64,000 nt of DNA. Origin: DATBGS01 sp036557885 (lineage in GTDB: Bacteria; Chloroflexota; Ktedonobacteria; Ktedonobacterales; DATBGS01). The translations under genes and the position numbers were made by a program. This document shows positions 53,078 through 61,033 of the stretch, one piece after another; position 1 is the stretch's first letter; every line of letters begins with the position of its first letter. The stretch is from contig DATBGS010000006.1 of the NCBI GenBank assembly GCA_036557885.1, forward strand, positions 1-64,000. The letters are read 5' to 3'. Under the pieces are notes generated by a model. That model worked only from the letters and a program-made list of their open reading frames with translations. It did not search any database and was not told the DNA's origin.

Positions 53078-54922
53078 GTGCAGCGCCGTTTTCCTGCCTG
53101 GGTTCTCCGACAAGCCCGCTCGTGCTGGCAGGCGCTCTGCCACTGGCTCCAGGCCAACTCTCTCACGCCTGTGTGGATGCCCAGCCGCTGGCGCCATCCA
53201 GTGGTTGGCTATCTCGTTGCAGTGGTGCTGATCCTGCTTGCCATTGCACTTGAGATGGCGGTAGCTCCTTTCTACAATCATGTTGAGATTGCAGGGGGCG
53301 TCTTAGTCTTTTTGGCGATTCTCTTTATTGGCATACATTGGGGCGCGGGTCCAAGCCTGCTTGCTACTTTGCTTGGCACCATGCTCCTGTATTGTTTGGT
53401 CTACCCACCTCTCTTTGGCCTTACTCTGAAGGATCTTCTGGATATGGTTCAGGCAAGCCTGGTCTTGTTTGGAGGAGTCCTTGTTACCCAGTCTGCTCAG
53501 CACCGCGAGATTCAACGCCGCGCAGCAGAACGGCGTGCTGCCGAGGCAGAGCAGACCCAGCGCCGCTTGCAAACTGTGCTAGAGACGCTCCTGGCTTTGG
53601 TAGAAGCGCTTGTGCATGCCTCTGCCGGTGAAATTTCGCCAGAGAAGGCGGAAAGCCTGGAAGAAGATATGGTGGCTCGTCGGCTGGCGGAGGTTACCTG
53701 TTATGCGCTTGACTGCCAGCAGGTGCGCTTCTTCTCGGTTGAACCTGCGACTGGGGAAAGGGTGCTGCTGGCTGAGGTTTCTGGCCCTCCAGAGCCAGCA
53801 GAGGGCCAGGGGCCAACTCCGGCGCGGCGGGAACTTTTGAGCGCGTGGCTTGATCCTGAACAGCTAACTCGCCTGTATAGAGGGGAGATGGTTCTGGTAG
53901 ACCCGCCCCAACTGCTTGCGACAACTGGCTCGCTCCCTTGTGGAGAATTACGAGCGCTTGTTGTTCCGGTACAGCGCGATGGAACCCTGCTTGGTTTGCT
54001 GACGCTGGCCGCGCCCTGGACCCAGGTTCAGATGTCTGCTCATCTGCGAGATTTGGTGCGAGCGATAACGAAACTGGGTGCTCTGGTGATTGAACGGGAG
54101 CACCTCCTGCATGAGCGCGCGCAGGCCCAGGCCGAGGCGTTGACGCATCAAGAAGCCAAACGACAAATGGAGATGTTTCTTGGAATTGCCAGTCATGAGT
54201 TAAAAACGCCTTTGACCAGCCTTCTGCTTGGGTTGGAAGGTGCGCAGCGCCACCTCGCGCGGGTTCCCATCCCTGCTGAGGGAGCAGAGGGAAACGCGCT
54301 GCGCACCCTTCAGGATGACTTGCTGCTTGCCTTTCAGCAAGGACGCAGGCTTGAGCGCCTGGTAAAAGAACTGCTGGATAGTTCTCGCATTGAGGCAGGT
54401 CGCCTTGAGCTGTATCTGGCACGAACTGACCTGATCGCGCTTGTCCGCGAGGCCGTTGAGGAGCAGCGCCGCCTCACTCCAGAACGCATACTGCATCTGC
54501 AAGCATTTCCTGAGCAAGAAGTTCTGGTTGTGGTGGATAAAGAGCGGGTGAAGCAGGTGCTGAGCAATTATCTCTCTAACGCGCTGAAATACTCGCCAGA
54601 AGACCGCCCGGTGGAGGTTGGGTTGCAGGTAGAAGGGCAGCAGGCGCGTGTCTGGGTGCGTGATGAAGGGCCGGGCATCTCGCCAGCGCTTCTGGCGCGG
54701 GTCTGGGAGCGATTTTACCGGGCGCCTGGGATTGAAGTGCTGAGCGGGTCGGGGGTTGGGCTGGGGCTGGGGTTGTATCTCAGCCGGACGCTGATTGAGC
54801 AGCAGCATGGGCAGGTAGGCGTCGAGAGTACGCCAGGGCATGGCACGCGCTTCTGGTTTACCCTGCCGCTCAGCAGCGAAGACGCTCAGGCCTCCCAACG
54901 CCCTCTAGAGTCTTCCTGCTGA
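53078..54922 (+). CDS. sensor histidine kinase with KdpD-like membrane domain
   Basis: A 614-residue kinase. Four short membrane helices in residues about 45-145 resemble the DUF4118 domain of KdpD. A coiled segment leads to a GAF-like domain (about 185-345). The HisKA helix has H373 in IASHELKTPL, and the ATPase domain shows the N box (YLSNALKYSP), G1 (DEGPGIS) and G2 (GVGLGLGL). The GTG start is supported by GAGGGAG seven bases upstream. No response regulator is adjacent; the orphan OmpR regulator at 35082-35876 is the only other two-component protein in the window. The stop is only 14 bp from that of the convergent E2 gene. Confidence 0.9.
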   Translation: MQRRFPAWVLRQARSCWQALCHWLQANSLTPVWMPSRWRHPVVGYLVAVVLILLAIALEMAVAPFYNHVEIAGGVLVFLAILFIGIHWGAGPSLLATLLGTMLLYCLVYPPLFGLTLKDLLDMVQASLVLFGGVLVTQSAQHREIQRRAAERRAAEAEQTQRRLQTVLETLLALVEALVHASAGEISPEKAESLEEDMVARRLAEVTCYALDCQQVRFFSVEPATGERVLLAEVSGPPEPAEGQGPTPARRELLSAWLDPEQLTRLYRGEMVLVDPPQLLATTGSLPCGELRALVVPVQRDGTLLGLLTLAAPWTQVQMSAHLRDLVRAITKLGALVIEREHLLHERAQAQAEALTHQEAKRQMEMFLGIASHELKTPLTSLLLGLEGAQRHLARVPIPAEGAEGNALRTLQDDLLLAFQQGRRLERLVKELLDSSRIEAGRLELYLARTDLIALVREAVEEQRRLTPERILHLQAFPEQEVLVVVDKERVKQVLSNYLSNALKYSPEDRPVEVGLQVEGQQARVWVRDEGPGISPALLARVWERFYRAPGIEVLSGSGVGLGLGLYLSRTLIEQQHGQVGVESTPGHGTRFWFTLPLSSEDAQASQRPLESSC

Positions 54923-54936
54923 AATCAATCTGCTCG

Positions 54937-56292
54937 TTACTCCAGCAGACCCAGCGGCTCCTCGATCACCTCGGCCAGAGCAGAAAGAAACTGCGCGCCG
55001 CGTGCCCCATCCACTACGCGATGATCACAGGAAAGACTCATAATCATCATTGGCTGGATGCCCGGCTGCCCGTGCACCGGTACAATGCGCTCCACGATGC
55101 GCCCAACCGCCAGAATTGCCACCTGGGGCGGATTGATGAGCGCCGTAAACGCATCTACTCCAAACATGCCCAGGTTGCTGATCGTAAAGGTGCCATCGCG
55201 CAGATCATCAGGCCGCAATTTGCCCGTCTGCGCGCGCGTTACCAGTTCTTTGCGCTGTTCTGCAATCTCCGCGAGACGCAGCGTATCCGCGTGATGAATG
55301 ACGGGAACGACCAACCCCTCTTCGATGGCAACTGCCAGCCCGATGTGAATCTGATCGCTCAGCCTGATTTTGTTCGCGTTCCAGGTGGCATTCAGGCGCG
55401 GGTGCGCGCGCAGTGTGGCAGCCACGAGCTTCACAAGCAGATCGGTATAGGTGATCTGGGCAGAAGAACGCTTTACCAACTGCTCGCGCCAGACCAGCAA
55501 ACGGCTGGCATTGACCTCGCGCACCAGGGAGAAGTGTGGCACGCTCGTCCAGCTCTGGGTGGTGCGTTCGGCCATAACGCGCCAGATATGGCTTACCGTC
55601 AGTTCTTGCCCTGCTTCACGCGCTGATGGGAGGGCTGGCGGGACGCCGTTTGCCATCTGGAGCAGATCACTGGCCAGCACAGCGCCCTCCGGGCCGGTCC
55701 CTTTTATGGCCGCCAATGCAATGCCCTGCTCTGCGGCAAGCCGCCTGGCTTTTGGCGAGGCTGGCACGAGGCGAGCCGCACCAGCAGATGCCAATCCGAC
55801 AGCCGCAGCAGCAGGAGCAGTGGGAGCACCAGCAGCGCCTGGCATCTGCTGCTGGAGGTAGTCCAGCACATCGGCCTTCTGGACGCGCTTCCCCGCTGGC
55901 TTGATCAGATTCAGGTCCAACTGGTGTTCGGCAGCCATACGCGAGGCCAGAGGACTCGCTGCTACTGGCGACGAATGGCCCGGCAGGGATGCCGGGGGTA
56001 CCCCCAGAGGGGGCACGGCAGGTGAGGTCATGGCCTGCCCTGATGCAGCCTCCTCAGGTGCGAGGATGGTAGCGATCACCTGCCCGACTGGAAGCTCATC
56101 GCCAGCAGCGGCGCTGACATTGGCAAGCACGCCGGAGGCTGGCGCTTCAAGCTCCACCCTGGCCTTATCGGTTTCAATTTCGGCCAGCGGCTCGCCCTTC
56201 GTGACCACATCTCCCGCGTGCTTCAGCCACTGCACAATGATGACCGTTTCCTGCGCTATGCCGTAGGCAGGCGCAATCACATCTTTTGCCAT
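54937..56292 (-). CDS. 2-oxoacid dehydrogenase E2 (dihydrolipoyl acyltransferase)
   Basis: A 451-residue E2 subunit. One lipoyl domain (K43 in IETDKARVE) is followed by two peripheral-subunit-binding-type motifs (SRMAAEHQLDLNLIKPAG at about 120 and ARRLAAEQGIALAAIKGTG at about 180), and the acyltransferase core ends with DHRVVDG. E2 passes the acyl group from E1 to coenzyme A and forms the scaffold of the complex. It is the last gene of the leftward operon after E1alpha, E1beta and the M24 gene. No E3 (dihydrolipoamide dehydrogenase) is encoded nearby, so a shared E3 must be used. Two binding motifs in tandem are less common than one. Confidence 0.9.
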   Translation of the reverse strand: MAKDVIAPAYGIAQETVIIVQWLKHAGDVVTKGEPLAEIETDKARVELEAPASGVLANVSAAAGDELPVGQVIATILAPEEAASGQAMTSPAVPPLGVPPASLPGHSSPVAASPLASRMAAEHQLDLNLIKPAGKRVQKADVLDYLQQQMPGAAGAPTAPAAAAVGLASAGAARLVPASPKARRLAAEQGIALAAIKGTGPEGAVLASDLLQMANGVPPALPSAREAGQELTVSHIWRVMAERTTQSWTSVPHFSLVREVNASRLLVWREQLVKRSSAQITYTDLLVKLVAATLRAHPRLNATWNANKIRLSDQIHIGLAVAIEEGLVVPVIHHADTLRLAEIAEQRKELVTRAQTGKLRPDDLRDGTFTISNLGMFGVDAFTALINPPQVAILAVGRIVERIVPVHGQPGIQPMMIMSLSCDHRVVDGARGAQFLSALAEVIEEPLGLLE

Positions 56293-56307
56293 AGCATCCC
56301 CGCTGCC

Positions 56308-57666
56308 CTACGCCTGGGCACCTTTCTTCTGTGCAGTGGTTCCGGCGCCTGTTGCGTGTTGAATATGCCCGTTTGCCGCAACGTTGAGATTGGATTGCGT
56401 TTCGCGTGTGGTCGGCAGAGAGCCGCTGGCCGTGTAGTAATGGACGCCAGCCACCAGCAATTCTTCTGCCGGGAAGCGCGTGATCACCTCGCACCCATTT
56501 TTCGTAACGACGAGCTGTTCCTCGATGCGGGCGGCGGTCCAGCCATCCGAGGCCGGCCAGAATGTCTCCAATGCAAAGACCATCCCCTCTTCAATCACTT
56601 CGGGATGATCAAGCGAGACCAGGCGGCTAAAGACGGGCTTTTCCCAGATTGCCAGGCCAACCCCATGCCCATATTGCAGCGCGAAGCAGGCTTCTTCATT
56701 GGGGAAGCCAAACTCCTGCGCCTTCGGCCAGAGCTTGACAATATCGGCAGTGGTGACGCCCGGCTTAATCTCGTTGATGGCGACATCCAGAATCTCGCGG
56801 CAGTGCTTGTACGCATCTACCATTGACTGCGAGGCGCTCCCCAGGGCAAAGGTGCGATAGTAGCAGGTGCGGTAGCCGTTGTAGCTGTGCAGAATATCAA
56901 AATAGGCCGGGTCGCCTGGGCGCAAGACGCGATCACTAAAGACATGTGGGTGCGGACTACAGCGTTCGCCAGAGATGGCGTTGACGCCCTCCACATGCTC
57001 CGAACCCAGATCGTAAAGCACCTTGTTCACCAGCCCCACGCACTCATTTTCCTTGACGCCTGGCTTCATAAAGCGGTAGAGTTCTTCGTAGGCCGCGTCC
57101 ACCATCATGCAGGCGGTATTTAGCAGGGTAATCTCATCCTGCGTCTTGATCACCCTGGCCTGCTGCATCAACTGCTGCCCATCAACGACTTTAATGCCTT
57201 CGGCCTGCAACGCAAAGAGCACCGGAAGCTCAATGGCATCTACGCCTACCGGCTCGTGGAGCAGGCCGCGCTGCTCCAGTTCCACGCGAATCTTCTTTGC
57301 CACGTCCTCGGCGCGTCCGGCAGCGGGGAGCATGGCGCCGCGCAGCGTGGAGATGCCCGCGCGGGAGCGCTCGCCCAGCCAGGGGCAATACAGTTGGTGA
57401 TGCCGCGCTGCCGAGCCAAAGTCCCACAAAATGGGGTTGTCGTCCTGGGCCAGCAGCGTGAAGCGCGAGAGCTTATCCATTGCCCAGGTGCCGATATGCG
57501 TGGACGTGATATAGCGTACATTGTTCATATCAAAGCACAGCAGCGCGCCCAGTTCGGACTCCTTGAGCAGCTTTTTGATGCGCGCCAGACGCTCGGCGCG
57601 CAGCCGCTCAACGTTGACGCGCTCCTCCCAATCAACACCCATCAGGCCGTAGGTTTTGAGTGCCAT
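56308..57666 (-). CDS. M24-fold (creatinase/Xaa-Pro peptidase-like) protein with altered metal site
   Basis: A 452-residue pita-bread-fold protein with the N-terminal creatinase domain (LLCFDMNNVRYITSTHIG) and the C-terminal M24 domain. Of the five usual metal ligands, D257 (YFDIL), the His in QYGHGVGL and the two Glu (ALETFW, RIEEQL) are present. The second Asp, normally 11 residues after the first, is Cys268 (GYRTCYYRT). Members of this fold include aminopeptidases P, creatinase and the DMSP lyase DddP. With one ligand changed the metal chemistry may differ from a peptidase. It lies inside the oxoacid dehydrogenase operon, so it may prepare an organic acid or amide substrate. Peptidase activity is doubtful. 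Confidence 0.82.
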   Translation of the reverse strand: MALKTYGLMGVDWEERVNVERLRAERLARIKKLLKESELGALLCFDMNNVRYITSTHIGTWAMDKLSRFTLLAQDDNPILWDFGSAARHHQLYCPWLGERSRAGISTLRGAMLPAAGRAEDVAKKIRVELEQRGLLHEPVGVDAIELPVLFALQAEGIKVVDGQQLMQQARVIKTQDEITLLNTACMMVDAAYEELYRFMKPGVKENECVGLVNKVLYDLGSEHVEGVNAISGERCSPHPHVFSDRVLRPGDPAYFDILHSYNGYRTCYYRTFALGSASQSMVDAYKHCREILDVAINEIKPGVTTADIVKLWPKAQEFGFPNEEACFALQYGHGVGLAIWEKPVFSRLVSLDHPEVIEEGMVFALETFWPASDGWTAARIEEQLVVTKNGCEVITRFPAEELLVAGVHYYTASGSLPTTRETQSNLNVAANGHIQHATGAGTTAQKKGAQA

Positions 57667-57706
57667 AGCTCGCCTCCCCTGTTGTTGTCCAGGCTTCTTC
57701 GTTTGC

Positions 57707-58783
57707 CTATGCTTTGCCGCAAAGCGTCTTTGCCATGTCTGTCACAGTCTGGGCCGTTGGAACGGTCAGGTCTTCCAGCACGGGAGAAAACGGAACAGGA
57801 ACATTCATCGCGCCCATGCGTTTGACGGGGGCATCGAGATAGTAAAACGCTCCATCGGCAATGATCGAGGCCAGTTCCGCCGTGACGCCATACTGCTCAT
57901 AGCCCTCATCTATCACAATCGCCCGGCTGGTCTTTTTGGCGGATGCGATGAGCGTTTGCGTGTCCAGCGGCACCGTTGTGCGCGGGTCAATTACCTCAGC
58001 GCTGATGCCCAGCGGCTCCAGCAGGTCTGCTGCCGCCAGAGCCACCTGTACCATGCTGCTTGTGGCAACCAGGGTGATGTCCGTGCCTGCGCGCTTGATG
58101 TCGGCCACGCCAAAGGGGATGGTGTAGTCGCCTTCGGGAACCTGGCCTTTGAGTTGATACATCATCTTGTCTTCAAAGAAGACGACTGGATTCTCATCGC
58201 GGATGGCCGTCTTGAGCAGGCCCTTGGCATCGTAGGGCGTGGAGGGCAGCACCACCTTCAGGCCGGGGACATGGCTGGCCCAGGCATGCAAGCTCTGGCT
58301 GTGCTGCGCGGCGCTGCGGCGCGTGGCCCCCAGGGTGGTGCGCAGCACCATTGGTACTTTGAGCTTGCCGCCCGACATGTAGTGAATCTTGGCAGCCTGG
58401 TTCGCAAGCTGGTCCATGATCAAGCCGATGAAGTCGCCAAACATGATGTCCACCACCGGGCGCATGCCCGTCATCGCTCCGCCCACTCCCAGGCCGGTGA
58501 TGGCTGCCTCAGAAATGGGCGAATCAATGACGCGCGTTGGCCCAAATTCGGCCACCAGCCCGGTCAGCACCTTGAAGGCGGTGCCTGCTTCGGCTACGTC
58601 TTCCCCAATGATAAAGACGCGCGGGTCGCGGCGCATCTCCTCGGCCAGCGCCTCTCGAATAGCCTGGCCCAGTGTCATCTCGCGCGTGCCCTGGGTGGCC
58701 TGCTGGCCTGAAGATGTCTGACTGGAAGCGACATGACCAGACGATACCTGGCTAGACGATACCTGACTGCTAAGCGTAGACAT
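57707..58783 (-). CDS. 2-oxoacid dehydrogenase E1 beta subunit
   Basis: A 358-residue beta subunit of the thiamine-diphosphate E1 component (pyruvate, acetoin or branched-chain type). IGEDVAEAGTAFKVLTGL near the start, DSPISEAAITGLGVGGAM and DEGYEQYG are typical. The first 30 residues are an extra low-complexity tail built of the 5-residue unit SQVSS and variants, encoded by a 15-bp tandem repeat (58709-58768). The ATG at 58783 has GAGGTGA upstream and overlaps the E1alpha stop by 14 bp; a later ATG at 58678 would remove the tail but has a poor ribosome site. It pairs with the gene upstream. Confidence 0.92.
   Translation of the reverse strand: MSTLSSQVSSSQVSSGHVASSQTSSGQQATQGTREMTLGQAIREALAEEMRRDPRVFIIGEDVAEAGTAFKVLTGLVAEFGPTRVIDSPISEAAITGLGVGGAMTGMRPVVDIMFGDFIGLIMDQLANQAAKIHYMSGGKLKVPMVLRTTLGATRRSAAQHSQSLHAWASHVPGLKVVLPSTPYDAKGLLKTAIRDENPVVFFEDKMMYQLKGQVPEGDYTIPFGVADIKRAGTDITLVATSSMVQVALAAADLLEPLGISAEVIDPRTTVPLDTQTLIASAKKTSRAIVIDEGYEQYGVTAELASIIADGAFYYLDAPVKRMGAMNVPVPFSPVLEDLTVPTAQTVTDMAKTLCGKA
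58709..58768 (-). repeat. 15-bp imperfect tandem repeat in E1 beta
   Basis: Four consecutive 15-base units encode SQVSS, SQVSS, GHVAS and SQTSS at residues 6-25. The first two units are almost the same, the others diverged. It lies in the N-terminal extension, outside the conserved enzyme domain. Confidence 0.75.
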
Positions 58784-59810
58784 GCTGCGTCACCTCGCTT
58801 GGGTCTGGATAGGGGGCATTGAGCGCAAATTGCGCGCCTGCTTCAATTTCGGTCTGTACGCGCTGCGCAATTCTTTCAAACTCCGCAGGCGTTGCTCTAT
58901 CGTTTTCGATCAGCCGGGCGCCAAGCAGCTTAATGGGGTCGCGGTTGGTGCGCCATTCCTGCTCTTCCTCCTTGGAGCGATAGTAGGCGCGCTGCACATC
59001 CCCGACGTGGTGGCCGTAGTAGCGATAGGTGTTGCAGACTAGAAATGCTGGCCCTTCGCCCTGGCGGGCGCGCTCAACCAATCGCTGGGTTGCACCATAC
59101 ACCGCGAGGATGTCTTGACCATCTACCGTTTCGGTATGGATGCCAAAAGCTTTGGGCCGGGCGCTGATCTCGCCTGCCGCTGTCTCGCCAATCGGCGTGT
59201 ATTCGGTATACAGATTATTTTCGCACACGTAGATCACCGGGAGCTTCCAGAGGGCAGCCATGTTCATTGCTTCGTAGAGCACGCCCTGACCGAGCGCGCC
59301 ATCGCCAAAAAAGCAGACCGTCACCTGATTGCTGCCGCGCATCTTGCTGGAGAGCGCCGCGCCAGTTGCCAGGGCCGCGCTGCCGCCCACAATCGCGTTT
59401 GCGCCCAGGTTGCCCATCTCCTGGTCGGCAATGTGCATGGAGCCGCCCTTGCCCCGGCAGTACCCTGCGGCCTTGCCGAGCAGTTCGGCAAACATCCGAT
59501 CTACCGAGGCACCCTTTGCCAGGCAGTGCCCATGCCCCCGATGCGTGCTGGTGATGTAGTCATCGCGCCGCAGCGCCTGGCAGACGCCAACGGCGACGGC
59601 CTCCTGGCCGCTGTACAGGTGGGCCAGGCCGGGCATTTTGGCGCTGGTATAGAGTTCGTTCACCTGCTCTTCAAAGAGGCGAATCTTGAGCATGAGTTCA
59701 TACATCAAGAGCGCTTGTTCGCGGTCTGCCGGGAGTGGGTATTGCTCTTTCCGGTGTTCTTTTTTGTGAGAGGAGACGGTGTGCGGATGTGGCATGCCAT
59801 GTTTCTCCAA
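58770..59810 (-). CDS. 2-oxoacid dehydrogenase E1 alpha subunit (AcoA/PdhA-like)
   Basis: A 346-residue thiamine-diphosphate-binding alpha subunit. The TPP motif starts at FFGDGALGQG and ends at VCENN; STHRGHGHCLAKG and GGSMHIADQEMGNLGANAIVG are typical of the acetoin dehydrogenase and pyruvate E1alpha branch. The phosphorylation-loop region (RYYGHHVGD) fits the same family. It decarboxylates the 2-oxoacid with E1beta. TTGGAGAAAC precedes the ATG. Which oxoacid (pyruvate, acetoin or branched-chain) cannot be settled by eye; the hydroxyisobutyrate dehydrogenase-like gene upstream slightly favours branched-chain breakdown. Confidence 0.9.
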   Translation of the reverse strand: MEKHGMPHPHTVSSHKKEHRKEQYPLPADREQALLMYELMLKIRLFEEQVNELYTSAKMPGLAHLYSGQEAVAVGVCQALRRDDYITSTHRGHGHCLAKGASVDRMFAELLGKAAGYCRGKGGSMHIADQEMGNLGANAIVGGSAALATGAALSSKMRGSNQVTVCFFGDGALGQGVLYEAMNMAALWKLPVIYVCENNLYTEYTPIGETAAGEISARPKAFGIHTETVDGQDILAVYGATQRLVERARQGEGPAFLVCNTYRYYGHHVGDVQRAYYRSKEEEQEWRTNRDPIKLLGARLIENDRATPAEFERIAQRVQTEIEAGAQFALNAPYPDPSEVTQHVYA

Positions 59811-59861
59811 TAGGCTCTGATGAACGAGACATTGATCATAAAGACAGGCAAAGCAAAGGCT

Positions 59862-60746
59862 TCACGTCCCACCCAGCCCCGACATGCGTGCCAGTACCTC
59901 AAACAAAATGGCAAAATCCTCTTTTGCCAGGCCCATCGCGCGGGCGGCGGTGAGGATTTCGTTGGTGAGGGCCACGCTGGGCAGCGGGACGTTGAGTTCT
60001 CGACCCATTTCCAGCGCCAGCAGCAGGTCTTTCTGCATCATATTGACATCAAACCAGGCTTCATCTGGCATCTGAAGCACAAAGGGGGCGCGATACTTCA
60101 AGGAAGGCGAGGCAACCACGCTGTTGAGCAGGGTTTCCAGGGCGACCTCGCGCGGTATTCCGCCCTTTTCCGCCAGGAGCAGCCCTTCGGAGAGCGCCAG
60201 GAACTGTACCGGCAAACTCAGGTTAGTGGCGATCTTCATCAGCACCGCCTGCCCATTGCCCCCGACATAGTTCAGCTTGGGGCCGATGTCCAGCAAGATC
60301 GGTTTGACGCGCTCAAAGGCGTGTGGGTCGCCGCCAATCATGAGGGACAGGTTGCCCTGCTCCAGCGTAATAACACTGCCCGATACTGGTACATCGAGCA
60401 TCAGCGCGCCAACGGCGGCCACGCGCTCGGCCAGGGAGCGGGAAAAGGCAGGGCTGACGGTGCTCATGTCGCAGTAAATTTTGCCTGGGCCTAATCCGGC
60501 AAGCACCCCATCCGGTCCATCCGTGACCTGCTGCAAGGCGGCGGTATTGGTGACCATGCTGAAGGTCACTTCAGACGAGGCGGCTACCTGGCGCGGAGTT
60601 TCGCCCCACTGCATGCCCGCTTCGAGCAACCACTGGGCTTTGGCTTGGGTGCGATTATAGCCGATCACTGCATGCCCAGCATCAAGCAAGCGTTTGGTGA
60701 CGCGACCTCCCATCGTCCCCAGGCCAATAAACCCCAACTGTGCCAT
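59862..60746 (-). CDS. 3-hydroxyisobutyrate dehydrogenase-like oxidoreductase
   Basis: A 294-residue beta-hydroxyacid dehydrogenase. The N-terminal Rossmann motif is GLGTMGGRV with GYNRT for cofactor choice (Arg suggests NADP is possible); DVPVSGSVITLEQGNL is the substrate-binding region, and the catalytic lysine lies in GGNGQAVLMKIATN. It oxidises 3-hydroxy acids such as 3-hydroxyisobutyrate or tartronate semialdehyde-type substrates. GGGAGGTGAG gives a strong ribosome site. It is the first intact gene of the operon with E1/E2 and may feed or drain the same branched-chain or hydroxy-acid pathway. Confidence 0.88.
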   Translation of the reverse strand: MAQLGFIGLGTMGGRVTKRLLDAGHAVIGYNRTQAKAQWLLEAGMQWGETPRQVAASSEVTFSMVTNTAALQQVTDGPDGVLAGLGPGKIYCDMSTVSPAFSRSLAERVAAVGALMLDVPVSGSVITLEQGNLSLMIGGDPHAFERVKPILLDIGPKLNYVGGNGQAVLMKIATNLSLPVQFLALSEGLLLAEKGGIPREVALETLLNSVVASPSLKYRAPFVLQMPDEAWFDVNMMQKDLLLALEMGRELNVPLPSVALTNEILTAARAMGLAKEDFAILFEVLARMSGLGGT

Positions 60747-60781
60747 AGCTCACCTCCCGGCATTCGTTGGTTGCTCTCTGG

Positions 60782-60931
60782 TTATGCTCTGCCGCCTGGA
60801 ACGGAAAAGATGTGTTTGCGCTGCTCACTGGGCGAGCGGTCGCCGCTGCGCAGGGGGCCGCTGATGATCAACTGCTCGCTCTGCGCGCTAATCTGTTCAA
60901 AGGCTTTGCTGGAGCGGATGGGGTTGTACAT
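60782..60931 (-). pseudogene. truncated GntR/FadR-type regulator
   Basis: A 49-codon frame reads PIRSSKAFEQISAQSEQLII, then SGPLRSGDRSPSEQ, which matches the start of a GntR-family winged-helix domain (usual form: FEQIxxxIxxLIxSGxLxPGDxLPSE). It then diverges and stops, without the rest of the helix-turn-helix or any effector domain. It has a start codon with GAGAGG upstream and sits directly between the operon promoter and the first enzyme gene, where the intact operon regulator would be expected. Confidence 0.65.
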
Positions 60932-60965
60932 GCCAGGTACCTCTCCCCAACACAGAGAGTCGCAT

Positions 60966-61007
60966 TGGTAGGATGAACTGATGAATGGTGATGTCACTAG
61001 CCTACCA
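60966..61007. promoter_or_regulatory. inverted repeat, candidate operator
   Basis: TGGTAGG (60966-60972) and CCTACCA (61001-61007) form an inverted repeat whose right arm overlaps the -10 element of the leftward promoter. A GTGA-TG-TCAC half-site pair lies between them. This could be the site of a GntR-type regulator. Confidence 0.45.
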
Positions 61008-61028
61008 TGCGAACCTTCTTCTTGTCAA
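60999..61028 (-). promoter_or_regulatory. sigma-70-type promoter of the oxoacid dehydrogenase operon
   Basis: On the minus strand, TTGACA (plus 61023-61028), an 18-base spacer and TAGGCT (plus 60999-61004) precede the truncated GntR frame and the 3-hydroxyisobutyrate dehydrogenase gene. The -35 element lies 6 bp beyond the stop of the molybdenum enzyme gene. Confidence 0.6.
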
Positions 61029-61033
61029 GCTTT

